This document shows positions 42,778 to 52,057 of a stretch of 64,000 nt of DNA, one piece after another. Source of the stretch: Mixta intestinalis (GTDB lineage Bacteria > Pseudomonadota > Gammaproteobacteria > Enterobacterales > Enterobacteriaceae); contig NZ_CP028271.1 of the NCBI RefSeq assembly GCF_009914055.1, positions 1,860,001-1,924,000 of the forward strand, written 5' to 3'. Each line of letters begins with the position of its first letter. Within the stretch, counting starts at the first letter, position 1. A program made the translations under genes and the position numbers. The notes beneath the pieces are model-generated. The model was not told the origin of the DNA. It was given only the letters and a program-made list of their open reading frames with translations, and ran no database searches.

Positions 42778-43673
42778 CTTTATTCCCTCAAGACGTCATA
42801 ATTACAAACAATAGCCTGCCATATGCTGTTTTATCGGGATTCAGCATGGTGGAAAGCAGAAAAATGAAAATGACAATGTCAGCCTGTTCTGAGGCGCGGT
42901 ATGCAACAGGAATGTTGTGGCGAAAACGGGCACACAGCGGCTAACGAAAGCTAAAAGAAGCTACAGCTCGCTGCACCAGTGAGTTTCGTAGATAGCGATC
43001 GGTGCAACCAGAACGATACCGGGGAAGTAGGGAGAAAATGGCTTACTATCTGTCAGCATAATTTTTCACTGTGTCAGTAAAAAAATGACCTGTCTGAGTG
43101 CCTCGTTAAATGGAAAAATAGCGTTATATGGGACAAATATAGCACGAAAAGGTTATTTAAGGGAAACTCTCTGCCGGGATTATTGAATTTTCTGATTTAA
43201 GTCAATTTACTAGCTGCGCTGACACCTTCTGGTAGCGGATTTACCTGGGGATACCAATGGTGTCCAAACGTGCACCTCAGGCCTGCCACCGTGAGATTTC
43301 TTCGAGCGATTTTTAACCGACACTCAGTGCTTATCATGAATTTATTTAATCTCTGGTCATTATTAAAAGTTTATCCTATCGAAGCGATTAATTAATTTTT
43401 AAATTTTAATCAAAAGTTATTAAATTATTGATACTCAATTAATTATTGATTGAATTATGTGATTTAAGTCAACAAATTATTCTTAAAGATCGATTGCAAC
43501 GATCGATAAGTAAATACCAATAGACCATAACAATATGTTTTCACATTTTCATTACAATTCTGCTTTTGACTAAAAGTTAATTTCCGGTTATTTTTTCTGA
43601 GTTATTTACTATCAATAAATAACTTATTGACCAAATAAACAGGAAGTTAATTATAAAAAGGGATTGTTTGATT
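42778..43673. other. Long AT-rich region between mdtJ and the autotransporter
   Basis: About 900 bp. The right half is extremely AT-rich, as in H-NS-silenced surface genes. It has two exact copies of TGATTTAAGTCAA (43193-43205 and 43460-43472); the second sits in TGTGA-N6-TCAAC and resembles a CRP/FNR-type half-conserved site. A 32-codon minus-strand frame (42961-43059) looks somewhat coding but has no recognised family. Confidence 0.6.
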
Positions 43674-46304
43674 ATGATGACCACGCCCATTGCGTTCAGA
43701 CTTAACTCGTTAGCCAGGATCACCGCGTTAGCCTTAGGTACCGCCTTTTTTATTCCTCAGACAGCCTTATCAATCACTATAGTTCAAGTTGATGAGCTTA
43801 ATTACGATTTATCCAGCCCGGATTTAAGCAACTGGAAGGATATCGTTAGCCTCGAAGAAGTGGAAAATGTTAGCCCCCCTTCACTAACCAATAAGGATTA
43901 CAATGTAACGCTGGTTGATAATATTAGTAACTTGAGCGTTGCGGTTAACAGCAATACCGTCAGACTTAACTCAGAAAATACGCTAACCATTAACGATAAT
44001 GGTAAAGCGCTCAACGCGCCTGCCGCCCTGGCCGTTACCCGCTGGGATGCGCCCGGGACGCTGGAGATTTTAAACGACCTGACCATTATTAACTCGCGCA
44101 AGAATCCCGACCGCAACAACAGCGGCATCGCTATTTTTGACTATAACAATCTGACGTTAAATGGACGACTGACGTTACACAACACTTTTGAAAGCAGCGG
44201 CATCAGCAACCAGTATGGTTTTATGGCGGCGAAAAAAGATATTACTATTCAGCGCCATGTTACGTCGGGCGTTGCTGGCACAACGAGCTTTTCGGGTATT
44301 GATAACCAGAGTAAATCTAACGGAGGCGGAGGTAATATTGATATTGCCGGGGCGCTAAATATTAGCTCATCGCTGGCGGCGGATATGGATAATGCTCACG
44401 TTGATAACTTTATTGGTATTAGTAATAAAGGCGGAATAATTAAAATCCATGGAAACTATACTGTTTCGAGCACCAATCAGCGCGGCAATGATAATTATTG
44501 CGGCCTGTACAATACAGGAACAATAGAACTGGCGGGTATGCGCTCTGCCGCCTCGTACGGGAGAAGCAGTAACGATACCAGGGACTCTGTTTACCATATC
44601 TATAACACCGGTAAGGTAAATATCAATGGCGAGGTGGTGCTGGAAAACAACAACCAGGCTGCCGGTAACGGCGTTGACAACTTTAACCGCGTCTATGCCA
44701 TTTATTCCAGCGGTGAAACGACAATTAACGCATCCAGCCTGGCAATCACGGGCAAAATGGTTGCCGATGGCGGCACAATAAATATCGCCAACGATCCGGC
44801 ATATAGCGCATCCCTGACCGGCATTACCGATACGCTGAACGGCGGCGTGATAAATCTGCACTTATCCGGCGCGACCAGCAGGTGGAATATGAGCGGCGAC
44901 AGTCATATCAGCAACCTTAGTCTGAACGGCGCGACCCTCTCTTTCGACGATCGGCAGCAGCGTTTTCAGACGCTAACGGTTGACGGGAACTATCGCGGCG
45001 ATGATGCACTGATCGTGATGAATACCCGGCTGGGCGACGACAGCTCGCCTACGGATAAGCTGCTGATTAAAGGCGATGCCGCCGGTAAAACCTATGTCCG
45101 CATCAATAACGCTAACGGCACCGGGGCGCTGACGCAAAACGGCATTGAGCTGATCCGCGTCGAAGGGGCCTCCTCCGCCGAATTTAAACAGCAGGGGCGC
45201 GTAACCGCCGGGCTGTATGAATACTTTTTACGCCCGAAGGAAAATAGCTGGTATTTAACCAGCCAGTATCAGCCTCTCTCCCCGGAAACACCGCCAGTTT
45301 CGAACGTAACACCCGTTGCTCCGGACGTAACGCCGCAGCCAACGCCAACGCCAACGCCAACGCCAACGCCAACGAGGGTATATCATCCTGAGAGCGGCAG
45401 CTATATTGCCAACCGGGCGGCGATGAACAGCATGTTTTCGTTACGCTATGCTGACCGCGCCGCTCAACAGAAGCGCATCGATCCAGCTACGGGCAAGCAC
45501 AGCTATTCGGCGCTGTGGCTGCGCCAGATCAGAAGCCACAGCAAAGGACAGGACGACAGCGGGCAGCTCTCCACGCGCGGCACTACCTATACGGCCCAGC
45601 TTGGCAGCGATCTGCTGTCCCTGTACGGCGCAAACCAGCATGCGCTGACACTTGGCACTTTCGTCAGCTATGGCAACCATAAAAATAGCACCCGCTCAAC
45701 GCTGAGCGGCTACGGCGCCCGCGGGCAAATTAACGGCTACAGCCTCGGTCTGTATGCCAGCTGGGCAAGCGATGCGGATGCACCAGGCGGGGCGTATGTT
45801 GATACGTGGCTACAGCACGGCTGGTTTACTGACTCGGTAAAAGGCGACGATTTAGACAATGAAAAATATAAGGCTAAAGGCTTTCTCGCCTCGGTAGAAG
45901 GCGGTTATCACTTTAGCGCCGGGGCAGTAACGCTGACACCTAACGCCCAGCTTATCTATCAGGGCTTCCACGCCAACGCCTTTACCAATGCTCAAGGGAC
46001 CGTTATCCAGCAGCAGGGAAACACCATCCTGACCTCGCATCTGGGTGCACGCCTCGCCGTTACCGGTCAGTATTTATCGCCCTATGTACAGGCCAGCTGG
46101 ATCCATAATACGGAAAATTTTGCCGTGCAGATGGACGGCGGCAAAAACTGGTTGCAGGGAGGAAGAGACCTGGCGGAAATGAAGGTGGGCGGCGAAATCC
46201 GGCTGAGTCGGAAATTTGTCGGCGGACTGGATATCGCCCGTACCCTCGGTACGCACAGCTACAGGCAGACCTCCGGTATGTTTAATCTCAACTATCTGTT
46301 TTAG
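43674..46304 (+). CDS. Type Va autotransporter
   Basis: 876-residue classical autotransporter. An N-terminal signal peptide (about residues 1-35, ending in TALS) precedes a passenger of roughly 520 residues rich in Asn, Thr, Gly and Ile with beta-helix-type repeats, then a Pro-Thr linker and a C-terminal beta-barrel of about 280 residues ending in aromatic F. SYIANRAAMNSMFSLRYADR and YSALWLRQIR open the barrel. Function is probably adhesion or aggregation. The ATG at 43674 is used (43677 is equally possible). The upstream region and the passenger are more AT-rich than the barrel. Confidence 0.9.
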   Translation: MMTTPIAFRLNSLARITALALGTAFFIPQTALSITIVQVDELNYDLSSPDLSNWKDIVSLEEVENVSPPSLTNKDYNVTLVDNISNLSVAVNSNTVRLNSENTLTINDNGKALNAPAALAVTRWDAPGTLEILNDLTIINSRKNPDRNNSGIAIFDYNNLTLNGRLTLHNTFESSGISNQYGFMAAKKDITIQRHVTSGVAGTTSFSGIDNQSKSNGGGGNIDIAGALNISSSLAADMDNAHVDNFIGISNKGGIIKIHGNYTVSSTNQRGNDNYCGLYNTGTIELAGMRSAASYGRSSNDTRDSVYHIYNTGKVNINGEVVLENNNQAAGNGVDNFNRVYAIYSSGETTINASSLAITGKMVADGGTINIANDPAYSASLTGITDTLNGGVINLHLSGATSRWNMSGDSHISNLSLNGATLSFDDRQQRFQTLTVDGNYRGDDALIVMNTRLGDDSSPTDKLLIKGDAAGKTYVRINNANGTGALTQNGIELIRVEGASSAEFKQQGRVTAGLYEYFLRPKENSWYLTSQYQPLSPETPPVSNVTPVAPDVTPQPTPTPTPTPTPTRVYHPESGSYIANRAAMNSMFSLRYADRAAQQKRIDPATGKHSYSALWLRQIRSHSKGQDDSGQLSTRGTTYTAQLGSDLLSLYGANQHALTLGTFVSYGNHKNSTRSTLSGYGARGQINGYSLGLYASWASDADAPGGAYVDTWLQHGWFTDSVKGDDLDNEKYKAKGFLASVEGGYHFSAGAVTLTPNAQLIYQGFHANAFTNAQGTVIQQQGNTILTSHLGARLAVTGQYLSPYVQASWIHNTENFAVQMDGGKNWLQGGRDLAEMKVGGEIRLSRKFVGGLDIARTLGTHSYRQTSGMFNLNYLF
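45339..45374 (+). repeat. Hexanucleotide repeat (CCAACG)6
   Basis: Six perfect CCAACG units coding for alternating Pro-Thr in the linker between the autotransporter passenger and barrel. Unit loss or gain keeps the frame and only changes linker length. Confidence 0.95.
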
Positions 46305-46322
46305 CGCCTGCGGCAAAAGCCC

Positions 46323-46357
46323 GGTTGGTCCTCTGTAGCAGGGCCAACCTTTTCTTT
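46323..46357 (+). terminator. Terminator of the autotransporter gene
   Basis: GGTTGGTCCT pairs with AGGGCCAACC (one G-T pair) and is followed by TTTTCTTTTC, 19 bp after the stop codon. Confidence 0.85.
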
Positions 46358-46461
46358 TCTGTCTCCCCTTTTCTTGCCTGAACGCAAGCTGACGTCAATC
46401 CAGCCTGACAGCGTGATTACTCTGCTCAGCGTCAGTACGACACCGGCAAACCCTGCGGCAG

Positions 46462-47013
46462 TCAGCACACCTCAATCTGAGCGGTACGCGGCAGCACCAT
46501 CAGCATTTCACCACAGGTAAGCATCAGATTAATGCCCTGCCCGTCCATCGGCCATTCACGCAAAAATGCGAGCGTTTGCGGCGGCAGCTGCGGCGCAATA
46601 GCACGACGCTCCTGAATACCAGGACCACGCAGGCGCAAAGTCAGGCCGCCATTCAGCGCGGGCACCTCCAGGATCACCGTCGCGCCGGGCGCGCAAATAG
46701 TTGCCAGGCTGGGATCGCTGTCGCTGTGCAGCAGCGCCAGCGCAGCGGGCAGTTTATCAGTCAGCGGTGCGGCGTGGGCCTGCAACAGGCAGGCACGCAG
46801 CGCAGGCGTATTCAGTTTCTCATCCAGCCACAGCGGTGCTTCCGCTTCGTTCAGGGTAGAGAGCAGTGCGGTAGCCGCAGGTGACAACCCTTCCCATGCT
46901 TCATCACAGGGCAGCATCACCGCTACGCCTGGCTCATTCATCGCTTTTAAAATTCGACGCAGTACAGGCTGCGTCTCCACTACGGGGCGGTTAAGGCTCG
47001 CCAGTAAACTCAT
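46462..47013 (-). CDS. phnH: Phosphonate C-P lyase subunit PhnH
   Basis: 183 residues, close to the usual PhnH length. VETQPVLRRILKAMNEPGVA and LRGPGIQERR fit PhnH. In the complete system PhnH is part of the PhnGHIJ core that attaches phosphonates to ATP-derived ribose. Here phnG, phnI, phnJ and the rest are absent, and the gene overlaps an N-terminally truncated phnF by 4 bp. The protein can have no C-P lyase activity alone unless the other genes are elsewhere. Confidence 0.85.
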   Translation of the reverse strand: MSLLASLNRPVVETQPVLRRILKAMNEPGVAVMLPCDEAWEGLSPAATALLSTLNEAEAPLWLDEKLNTPALRACLLQAHAAPLTDKLPAALALLHSDSDPSLATICAPGATVILEVPALNGGLTLRLRGPGIQERRAIAPQLPPQTLAFLREWPMDGQGINLMLTCGEMLMVLPRTAQIEVC

Positions 47014-47528
47014 TGTTCTTCTCCATTATTCTTCGCTTGATGCTCAAGCATTAATTCTGTCATGTCGCCGCGCGTCAGGCTGACGGTATATTCGCCCAGC
47101 TGCCCGTCTGCGGTTCGACTTAGCGTACGGATACAGAGCAGCGATGCCTGAAGCGGCACAACCAATAGCTGACACGCTTTCGCCTGTGCGCGGCGCATAC
47201 TGATGCGGATTTGCGCCAGGCTAAGCGGCTGTTGGCGCTGTTGTAAAAAATCGTGCAGCGATCCACTGCGATAGTGCTGAAGCTGTGACCACCAGGCAAG
47301 CTGTGGCAGAAAATGATGGGTTATGCAGACCGGAACATCTTCTCGCCAACGCAGCGTGCGCAGATGGATGACCTGTTCGCCTTCCCGGCAGGCCAGTGCG
47401 GCAGCCACTTCCTGGCTGGCCGGACGTAGCACCGCCAGCAGACGTTCACAGGCGGTATCGCTACCCTGCTCCAGTAAATTTTGGCTAAAGCAGGTTGAGG
47501 TATATTCAGAATAGCTGACAGAATTCAT
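47010..47528 (-). pseudogene. phnF: PhnF-like regulator lacking its DNA-binding domain
   Basis: 172 residues that align with the UTRA ligand-binding domain of PhnF: CFSQNLLEQGSDTACERLLA, VIHLRTLRW, SGSLHDFLQQ and RISMRRAQAKACQLL. The N-terminal winged helix of GntR/HutC regulators (about 75-90 residues) is missing; upstream DNA in this frame looks like a promoter region, not coding. The remainder is free of stops and coupled to phnH by an ATGA overlap. It may be a decayed gene or a ligand-binding protein without DNA binding. Confidence 0.75.
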
Positions 47529-47786
47529 TTGTACCAGTAATCCCGTACAGGAACCGCGCTGACAGTCACTTTACCGTCACAGAATGACAATGCGGTGACG
47601 CGCTAATGGCAGCCGGATGAAAACCTAAGCAACGCGGCAGAAAAATCAGAAAAACTCATCAATCGGGACGCCAGCTGCATTTTTACTCTTTGTCCCCCTG
47701 GTTGCCGCCACGCCTGTATCTGTGGGGCGCAAATTATTTTTTATCTGTCACAATTAGGGCATCAGGATCGGAAAGCGGGTGGATGA

Positions 47787-49973
47787 ATGTTCAATAAAGA
47801 TCAACTTCCGGAGAGTTTCCGCCGCGAATTTATTCGGGAAGTTTTCTTTCCCTTAGCGCTGGTGCTGACGATTATCTGGTGTACCGCCAGCTTCAGCGTT
47901 TTTTGGGCCGCGAAACACAGTAATCACGAGGCGGTGATTCAGCAGGAAAACATCATCAAAACCGCATTTGCGCAAAGCATGACAGAGCATCAGCGCCAGC
48001 TACACAGCCTGACTAACTGGCCACCTTTCAGCCAGCTTTTACAGCAGCCGCAGCTCGATATGCGCTGGCTGGATGAAAACGTAGGCCGCTGGCTGTATCA
48101 GATGTTCGGTCATCAGGATATTTTTATCCTCAACCCACAGGATGAGGTGCTGATTGGCTGGCAGAACGGCCAGCGCATCGATAACCGCCGCTGGCGATCG
48201 TTTGAAGATGCGATTGCGCCCTGGCTGCTGCGTCAGCCGCAGCCGCACGGCAGTGGCATAATAGAGGATAATGTCGATTTTGCCCGTATCGATCGCCGCG
48301 CTGCGCTAATGGCGATCGGCGCCATCGGCAGCGAGGATGCGCAAAGCGGCTATCGTCTCATCAGTATCAAATATCTTGACGATGGCTTTCTGAATGCGCT
48401 GGCACAGCGCAGCCTGATTAATCACCTGCACTATATTGGCGAAAAAACCGCGCCGCCCGGACAGGCACGCTTTCAGCTGATGTCACGTCCTGGCGTGTCA
48501 GCGGGCTACTTTGCCTGGCTTCCTGAACGTCCCGGCCTCCAGATGCTTAAACTGCTAATTCCGCTGATGGCGGCGGTACTCTTAGTCACTACGCTGGTCT
48601 GTGCAGGCATGGTGCTGCGCCTCTGGCGGCTACGGCTACGACTGGCACAGTCAATGCTGCGGCTGGGAGCCAGCGAAGCGCAGGCACAGCATCTGGCCTT
48701 TCACGATGTACTGACCGGCCTCGCCAACCGTGCGTTAATTGATGAACGTCTGACCCAGGCGCTGGCGCGCGCAACGCGCAGTCACAGTCAGACGGCGCTG
48801 CTGCTGCTCGATCTCGATCGTTTTAAGAATATCAATGATACCTATGGTCACCATGCCGGTGACGATTTGATTATCGAAGTGGCGCATCGCCTCTCTGCAC
48901 TGTTGCGCGAATCCGATACCGTAGGCCGGATTGGCGGCGATGAGTTCGTTATTGTGATAGAAGAGGTTCAGCAGCTGGAAATTGTAGACACGCTTTGTCA
49001 GCAGATTATTACCACGCTGAGCCTGCCCTACACGCTGCTTGGTAGCGAAGCCTGGGTTGGTGTCAGCATCGGCGCAGCGCTGGCCCCGCAGGATGGAACC
49101 GAGCGTCAGGAGCTGATGCGCAAAGCGGATATAGCGCTGTATGAGGCAAAAAATGACGGGCGCGGTCAGTATCGCCTCTTTGCCCGCGCAATGGACGAAT
49201 CGGTGCAGACGCGACAGCAGATTGCCGCCGATCTGCGCAGCGCGCTGCAACAGCATCAGGGGCTGGAGGTATGGTATCAGCCGTTGATGGATATCTCCGG
49301 CAATCAGATAGTGGGCTTTGAAGCGCTTTTACGCTGGCATCATACCCAGCGCGGCGCGATTCCGCCTTCTGAATTTATCCCCATTGCTGAAGAAACCGGA
49401 CTGATTTTACAGATCGGGGAATGGGTACTGCGCGAAGCGTGTCACGTTTCGCTACGCTGGCCGACGCTAACCATTGCGGTGAACGTTTCACCTTTACAGT
49501 TTCGCGCTGCCGGATTTGTTCAGCGTTTTCAGGATATTGTTCAGTCGGAAGGTGCTAATCCACGCAATATTGAGCTGGAAATTACCGAAGGCGTGCTGAT
49601 AGAAGATGAGCGTGAAGCGCGTACTATCATTATTGCCCTGCGTGAAGCGGGATTCCGTATTGCGCTGGATGATTTCGGTACCGGTTACTCCAGCCTGAAC
49701 TATCTGAGCCACTTTCCGGTGGATAAGATTAAAATAGATCGTTCCTTTACCCAATCGCTGGGCGTTGCGGAAAACTCGGCGGCCATTATTGAGTCGGTGG
49801 TACGCCTGGGCCATGCAATGGGCCTGACGGTAACAGCCGAGGGTGTGGAAACCAACGGGCAGATGACGGCGTTAAAAGAGGCTGGCTGCAATCAGCTACA
49901 GGGTTATCTGTTCAGCCAGGCGGTGCCGCCGGATAAAATTGCGCGAATGCTGGATAAAAGGCTGGCTGGATAA
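47787..49973 (+). CDS. Membrane GGDEF-EAL c-di-GMP protein
   Basis: 728 residues. TM1 at about 20-40, a periplasmic CHASE4-like sensor region to about 250, TM2 at about 255-285, a GGDEF domain with DxLTGLANR and an intact GGDEF signature, and an EAL domain with EALLRW and DDFGTGYSSL. Both catalytic signatures are intact, so it may make, degrade or switch between making and degrading c-di-GMP. It is divergent from the phnF remnant. The exact E. coli equivalent was not recognised. Confidence 0.92.
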   Translation: MFNKDQLPESFRREFIREVFFPLALVLTIIWCTASFSVFWAAKHSNHEAVIQQENIIKTAFAQSMTEHQRQLHSLTNWPPFSQLLQQPQLDMRWLDENVGRWLYQMFGHQDIFILNPQDEVLIGWQNGQRIDNRRWRSFEDAIAPWLLRQPQPHGSGIIEDNVDFARIDRRAALMAIGAIGSEDAQSGYRLISIKYLDDGFLNALAQRSLINHLHYIGEKTAPPGQARFQLMSRPGVSAGYFAWLPERPGLQMLKLLIPLMAAVLLVTTLVCAGMVLRLWRLRLRLAQSMLRLGASEAQAQHLAFHDVLTGLANRALIDERLTQALARATRSHSQTALLLLDLDRFKNINDTYGHHAGDDLIIEVAHRLSALLRESDTVGRIGGDEFVIVIEEVQQLEIVDTLCQQIITTLSLPYTLLGSEAWVGVSIGAALAPQDGTERQELMRKADIALYEAKNDGRGQYRLFARAMDESVQTRQQIAADLRSALQQHQGLEVWYQPLMDISGNQIVGFEALLRWHHTQRGAIPPSEFIPIAEETGLILQIGEWVLREACHVSLRWPTLTIAVNVSPLQFRAAGFVQRFQDIVQSEGANPRNIELEITEGVLIEDEREARTIIIALREAGFRIALDDFGTGYSSLNYLSHFPVDKIKIDRSFTQSLGVAENSAAIIESVVRLGHAMGLTVTAEGVETNGQMTALKEAGCNQLQGYLFSQAVPPDKIARMLDKRLAG

Positions 49974-50244
49974 CCGTTCCCCGCCTCAACGCTTCATATA
50001 TTATCATCCTGTCGAATAGCTTAACTGCCCGCTCCGGGCAGCTATCGCTGTTAACGCCTATCCCTGCGATTTCACCACTACTTTCCTTATTTCGCCGTTT
50101 ATCACAAGCACCGGTTATGATATAGCTACCGGATACAGAACTATCAGCCGAAAGTGACAGGAAGATAATTCAGGCTGAATTAACAATAAATAAATTATTA
50201 TCCAGACATTTATTTTTTTGGGGTTAATCTAAAAGGATTTACAC

Positions 50245-50979
50245 ATGAATAATAAAATAAAAAAATTCGCCGTACTCATTGATGGCGATAATGCACAGCC
50301 TGCGACAATTGAAAATATTTTAAATAAAATTTCCTCTATGGGTAATGCCATAATTAAGCGCATCTATGGTGATTTCACCTCGCCGCAAAGCGCCAGCTGG
50401 AAAAAAATGTTGCAGGACAATGCCATTAAGCCAGTACAGCAGTTTGCCTATACTAAAGGTAAAAACGCTACCGATAGCGCCCTGATCATTGATGCAATGG
50501 ATTTATTATACAACAACGATTTAGATGGCTATTGCCTGATCTCAAGCGACAGTGATTTTACCGGGCTGGCAATCAGGCTTCGGGAGTCAGCCCTGACGGT
50601 AATCGGTTTCGGTAACGACCGAACGCCTGCGCCTTTCCAGAAAGCCTGCAATCAATTTATCATTACTGATATTTTTAAAGAAAAGGAGGCGCAGTCGAAA
50701 GAAAAAATAAAAACCAACCCTAAATCTGCGTCATCGCCCGAAGAACAACTTATAAAAATGATTGCAAATTTTATCAATAATCAGAAAGATAAAAAATGGG
50801 CAACGGTGAGTGAAATAGGCAACATGCTAAAACAGGCGATCCCTGCATTTAAAACTAAAAACTATGGCGCTAAAAACCTCTCTACCCTGCTAAAAAAACA
50901 TCCTAAGAAATTACAGGTTACTTTGGGAAAAGAGCCGGGTATTAATCATAAACAACTCGTGGTCAGAACAGTCAATTAA
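50245..50979 (+). CDS. NYN-domain RNase-like protein with OST-HTH domain
   Basis: 244 residues, AT-rich. The N-terminal NYN/LabA-like PIN-fold domain shows VLIDGDNAQPATIE (residues 10-23), KNATDSALIIDAMDLL and LISSDSDFTGLA with the acidic residues of the metal-dependent active site. The C-terminal 70 residues (EEQLIKMIANFIN...LSTLLKKHPKKLQV) resemble an OST-HTH/LOTUS RNA-binding domain. It is likely an RNA-processing or degrading enzyme. It stands alone with a strong AAGGA site and its own terminator. Confidence 0.88.
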   Translation: MNNKIKKFAVLIDGDNAQPATIENILNKISSMGNAIIKRIYGDFTSPQSASWKKMLQDNAIKPVQQFAYTKGKNATDSALIIDAMDLLYNNDLDGYCLISSDSDFTGLAIRLRESALTVIGFGNDRTPAPFQKACNQFIITDIFKEKEAQSKEKIKTNPKSASSPEEQLIKMIANFINNQKDKKWATVSEIGNMLKQAIPAFKTKNYGAKNLSTLLKKHPKKLQVTLGKEPGINHKQLVVRTVN

Positions 50980-51044
50980 AAAATAGTCCGCATCGTAACT
51001 GATACCGTTTAACCGTGGCTGCACGTGTCGCGATATTCCATAAG

Positions 51045-51080
51045 GCCGGTTGGCCTTTAAAAGCAGACCAACCGGCTTTT
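51045..51080 (+). terminator. Terminator of the NYN gene
   Basis: GCCGGTTGG (51045-51053) and CCAACCGGC (51068-51076) followed by TTTT. Confidence 0.88.
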
Positions 51081-51084
51081 ATCA

Positions 51085-51934
51085 TTATTCTGCCGGAAAA
51101 TCGGTGCCCAGCGTTGTCTCTTTCCAGGCTTCGATCTGCGCCAGACGTTCACGCAGCTTAGTGGTGACCGCCTCATAACCAAAGGCCCCCATCACCAGAT
51201 GGCGCGGCGGATTGTCGTTTTCTGCCAGCGCAATCATCGCGGCGGCGGCTCGTGCCGGATCGCCCGGCTGTTTGCCGCTGTAGTTGGCGGTATTTTTCAT
51301 GCGCGCCCCGGCAGTTTCTGCGTAATCTTCGATACGGTTTTCTGTCTGATGCAACGAGCGTCCGGCCCAGTCGGTACGGAACGGGCCCGGCTCAACGCAG
51401 GTAACCTTGATGCCGAGCGGCGCGCCTTCCGTTGCCAGCGCGTCAGACCAACCTTCCACCGCATGTTTACTGGCGGCGTAGTAACCGGAACCGGGGAAGC
51501 CCATCAGGCCCGCTACCGAGGTAATATTAATAACGTGGCCACGACGCGCCTTACGCATTACCGGCAGCACCGCACGCGTCATCGCGAACAGGCCGAATAC
51601 GTTAGCATCAAACTGAGCGCGAATTTCCGCTTCCACGCCTTCTTCGATTGAGGCCTGATAACCATAACCAGCGTTGTTCACCAGCACATCAATAGTGCCG
51701 AATTTTTCCAGCGCGGGCGCTAACCGCCTTATCAATACTGGCGCTGTCGGTCACATCCAGCGCTAATGCCAGAGCCCGCTGCTCATTGCCCTGCACCAGA
51801 TCGGCAACTTTCTGCACATCACGCGCGGTCACTACCACGTTAAAACCGCGTTTTATCGTCTGTTCCGCCAGCTCACGACCGAAGCCGGTCGAACAGCCGG
51901 TAATTAACCAGACGGGGCTATTTGTGGCCTGCAT
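51085..51934 (-). pseudogene. SDR-family oxidoreductase, frameshifted
   Basis: Short-chain dehydrogenase of about 282 residues if one extra base is ignored. The first part has WLITGCSTGFGRELAEQTIK (NAD-binding TGxxxGxG) and the second part VNNAGYGYQ and YYAASKHAVEG (catalytic YxxxK). The frames join near 51720: removing one base changes KAVSARAGK to KAVAPALEKFG, which fits the family. The total length of 850 nt is 3n+1, consistent with one insertion. The ATG at 51934 has a GAGGA site. Real mutation or sequencing error cannot be separated here. Confidence 0.85.
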
Positions 51935-52057
51935 TGTATTATCCTCTTTAAGCACGCTTTAACCTCTGCTGCGTCACAGCCCGACCGCGCACGGCGGCCG
52001 GACGACATCGACGTCAATTGCTATCGCCGTCAGGCAGATAGCATTAATGCGTCAGCC

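Noticed and set aside
45339..45374. Tandem repeat considered as a possible CRISPR or regulatory array
   Set aside because: Units are only 6 bp, without spacers, and encode an in-frame Pro-Thr linker.
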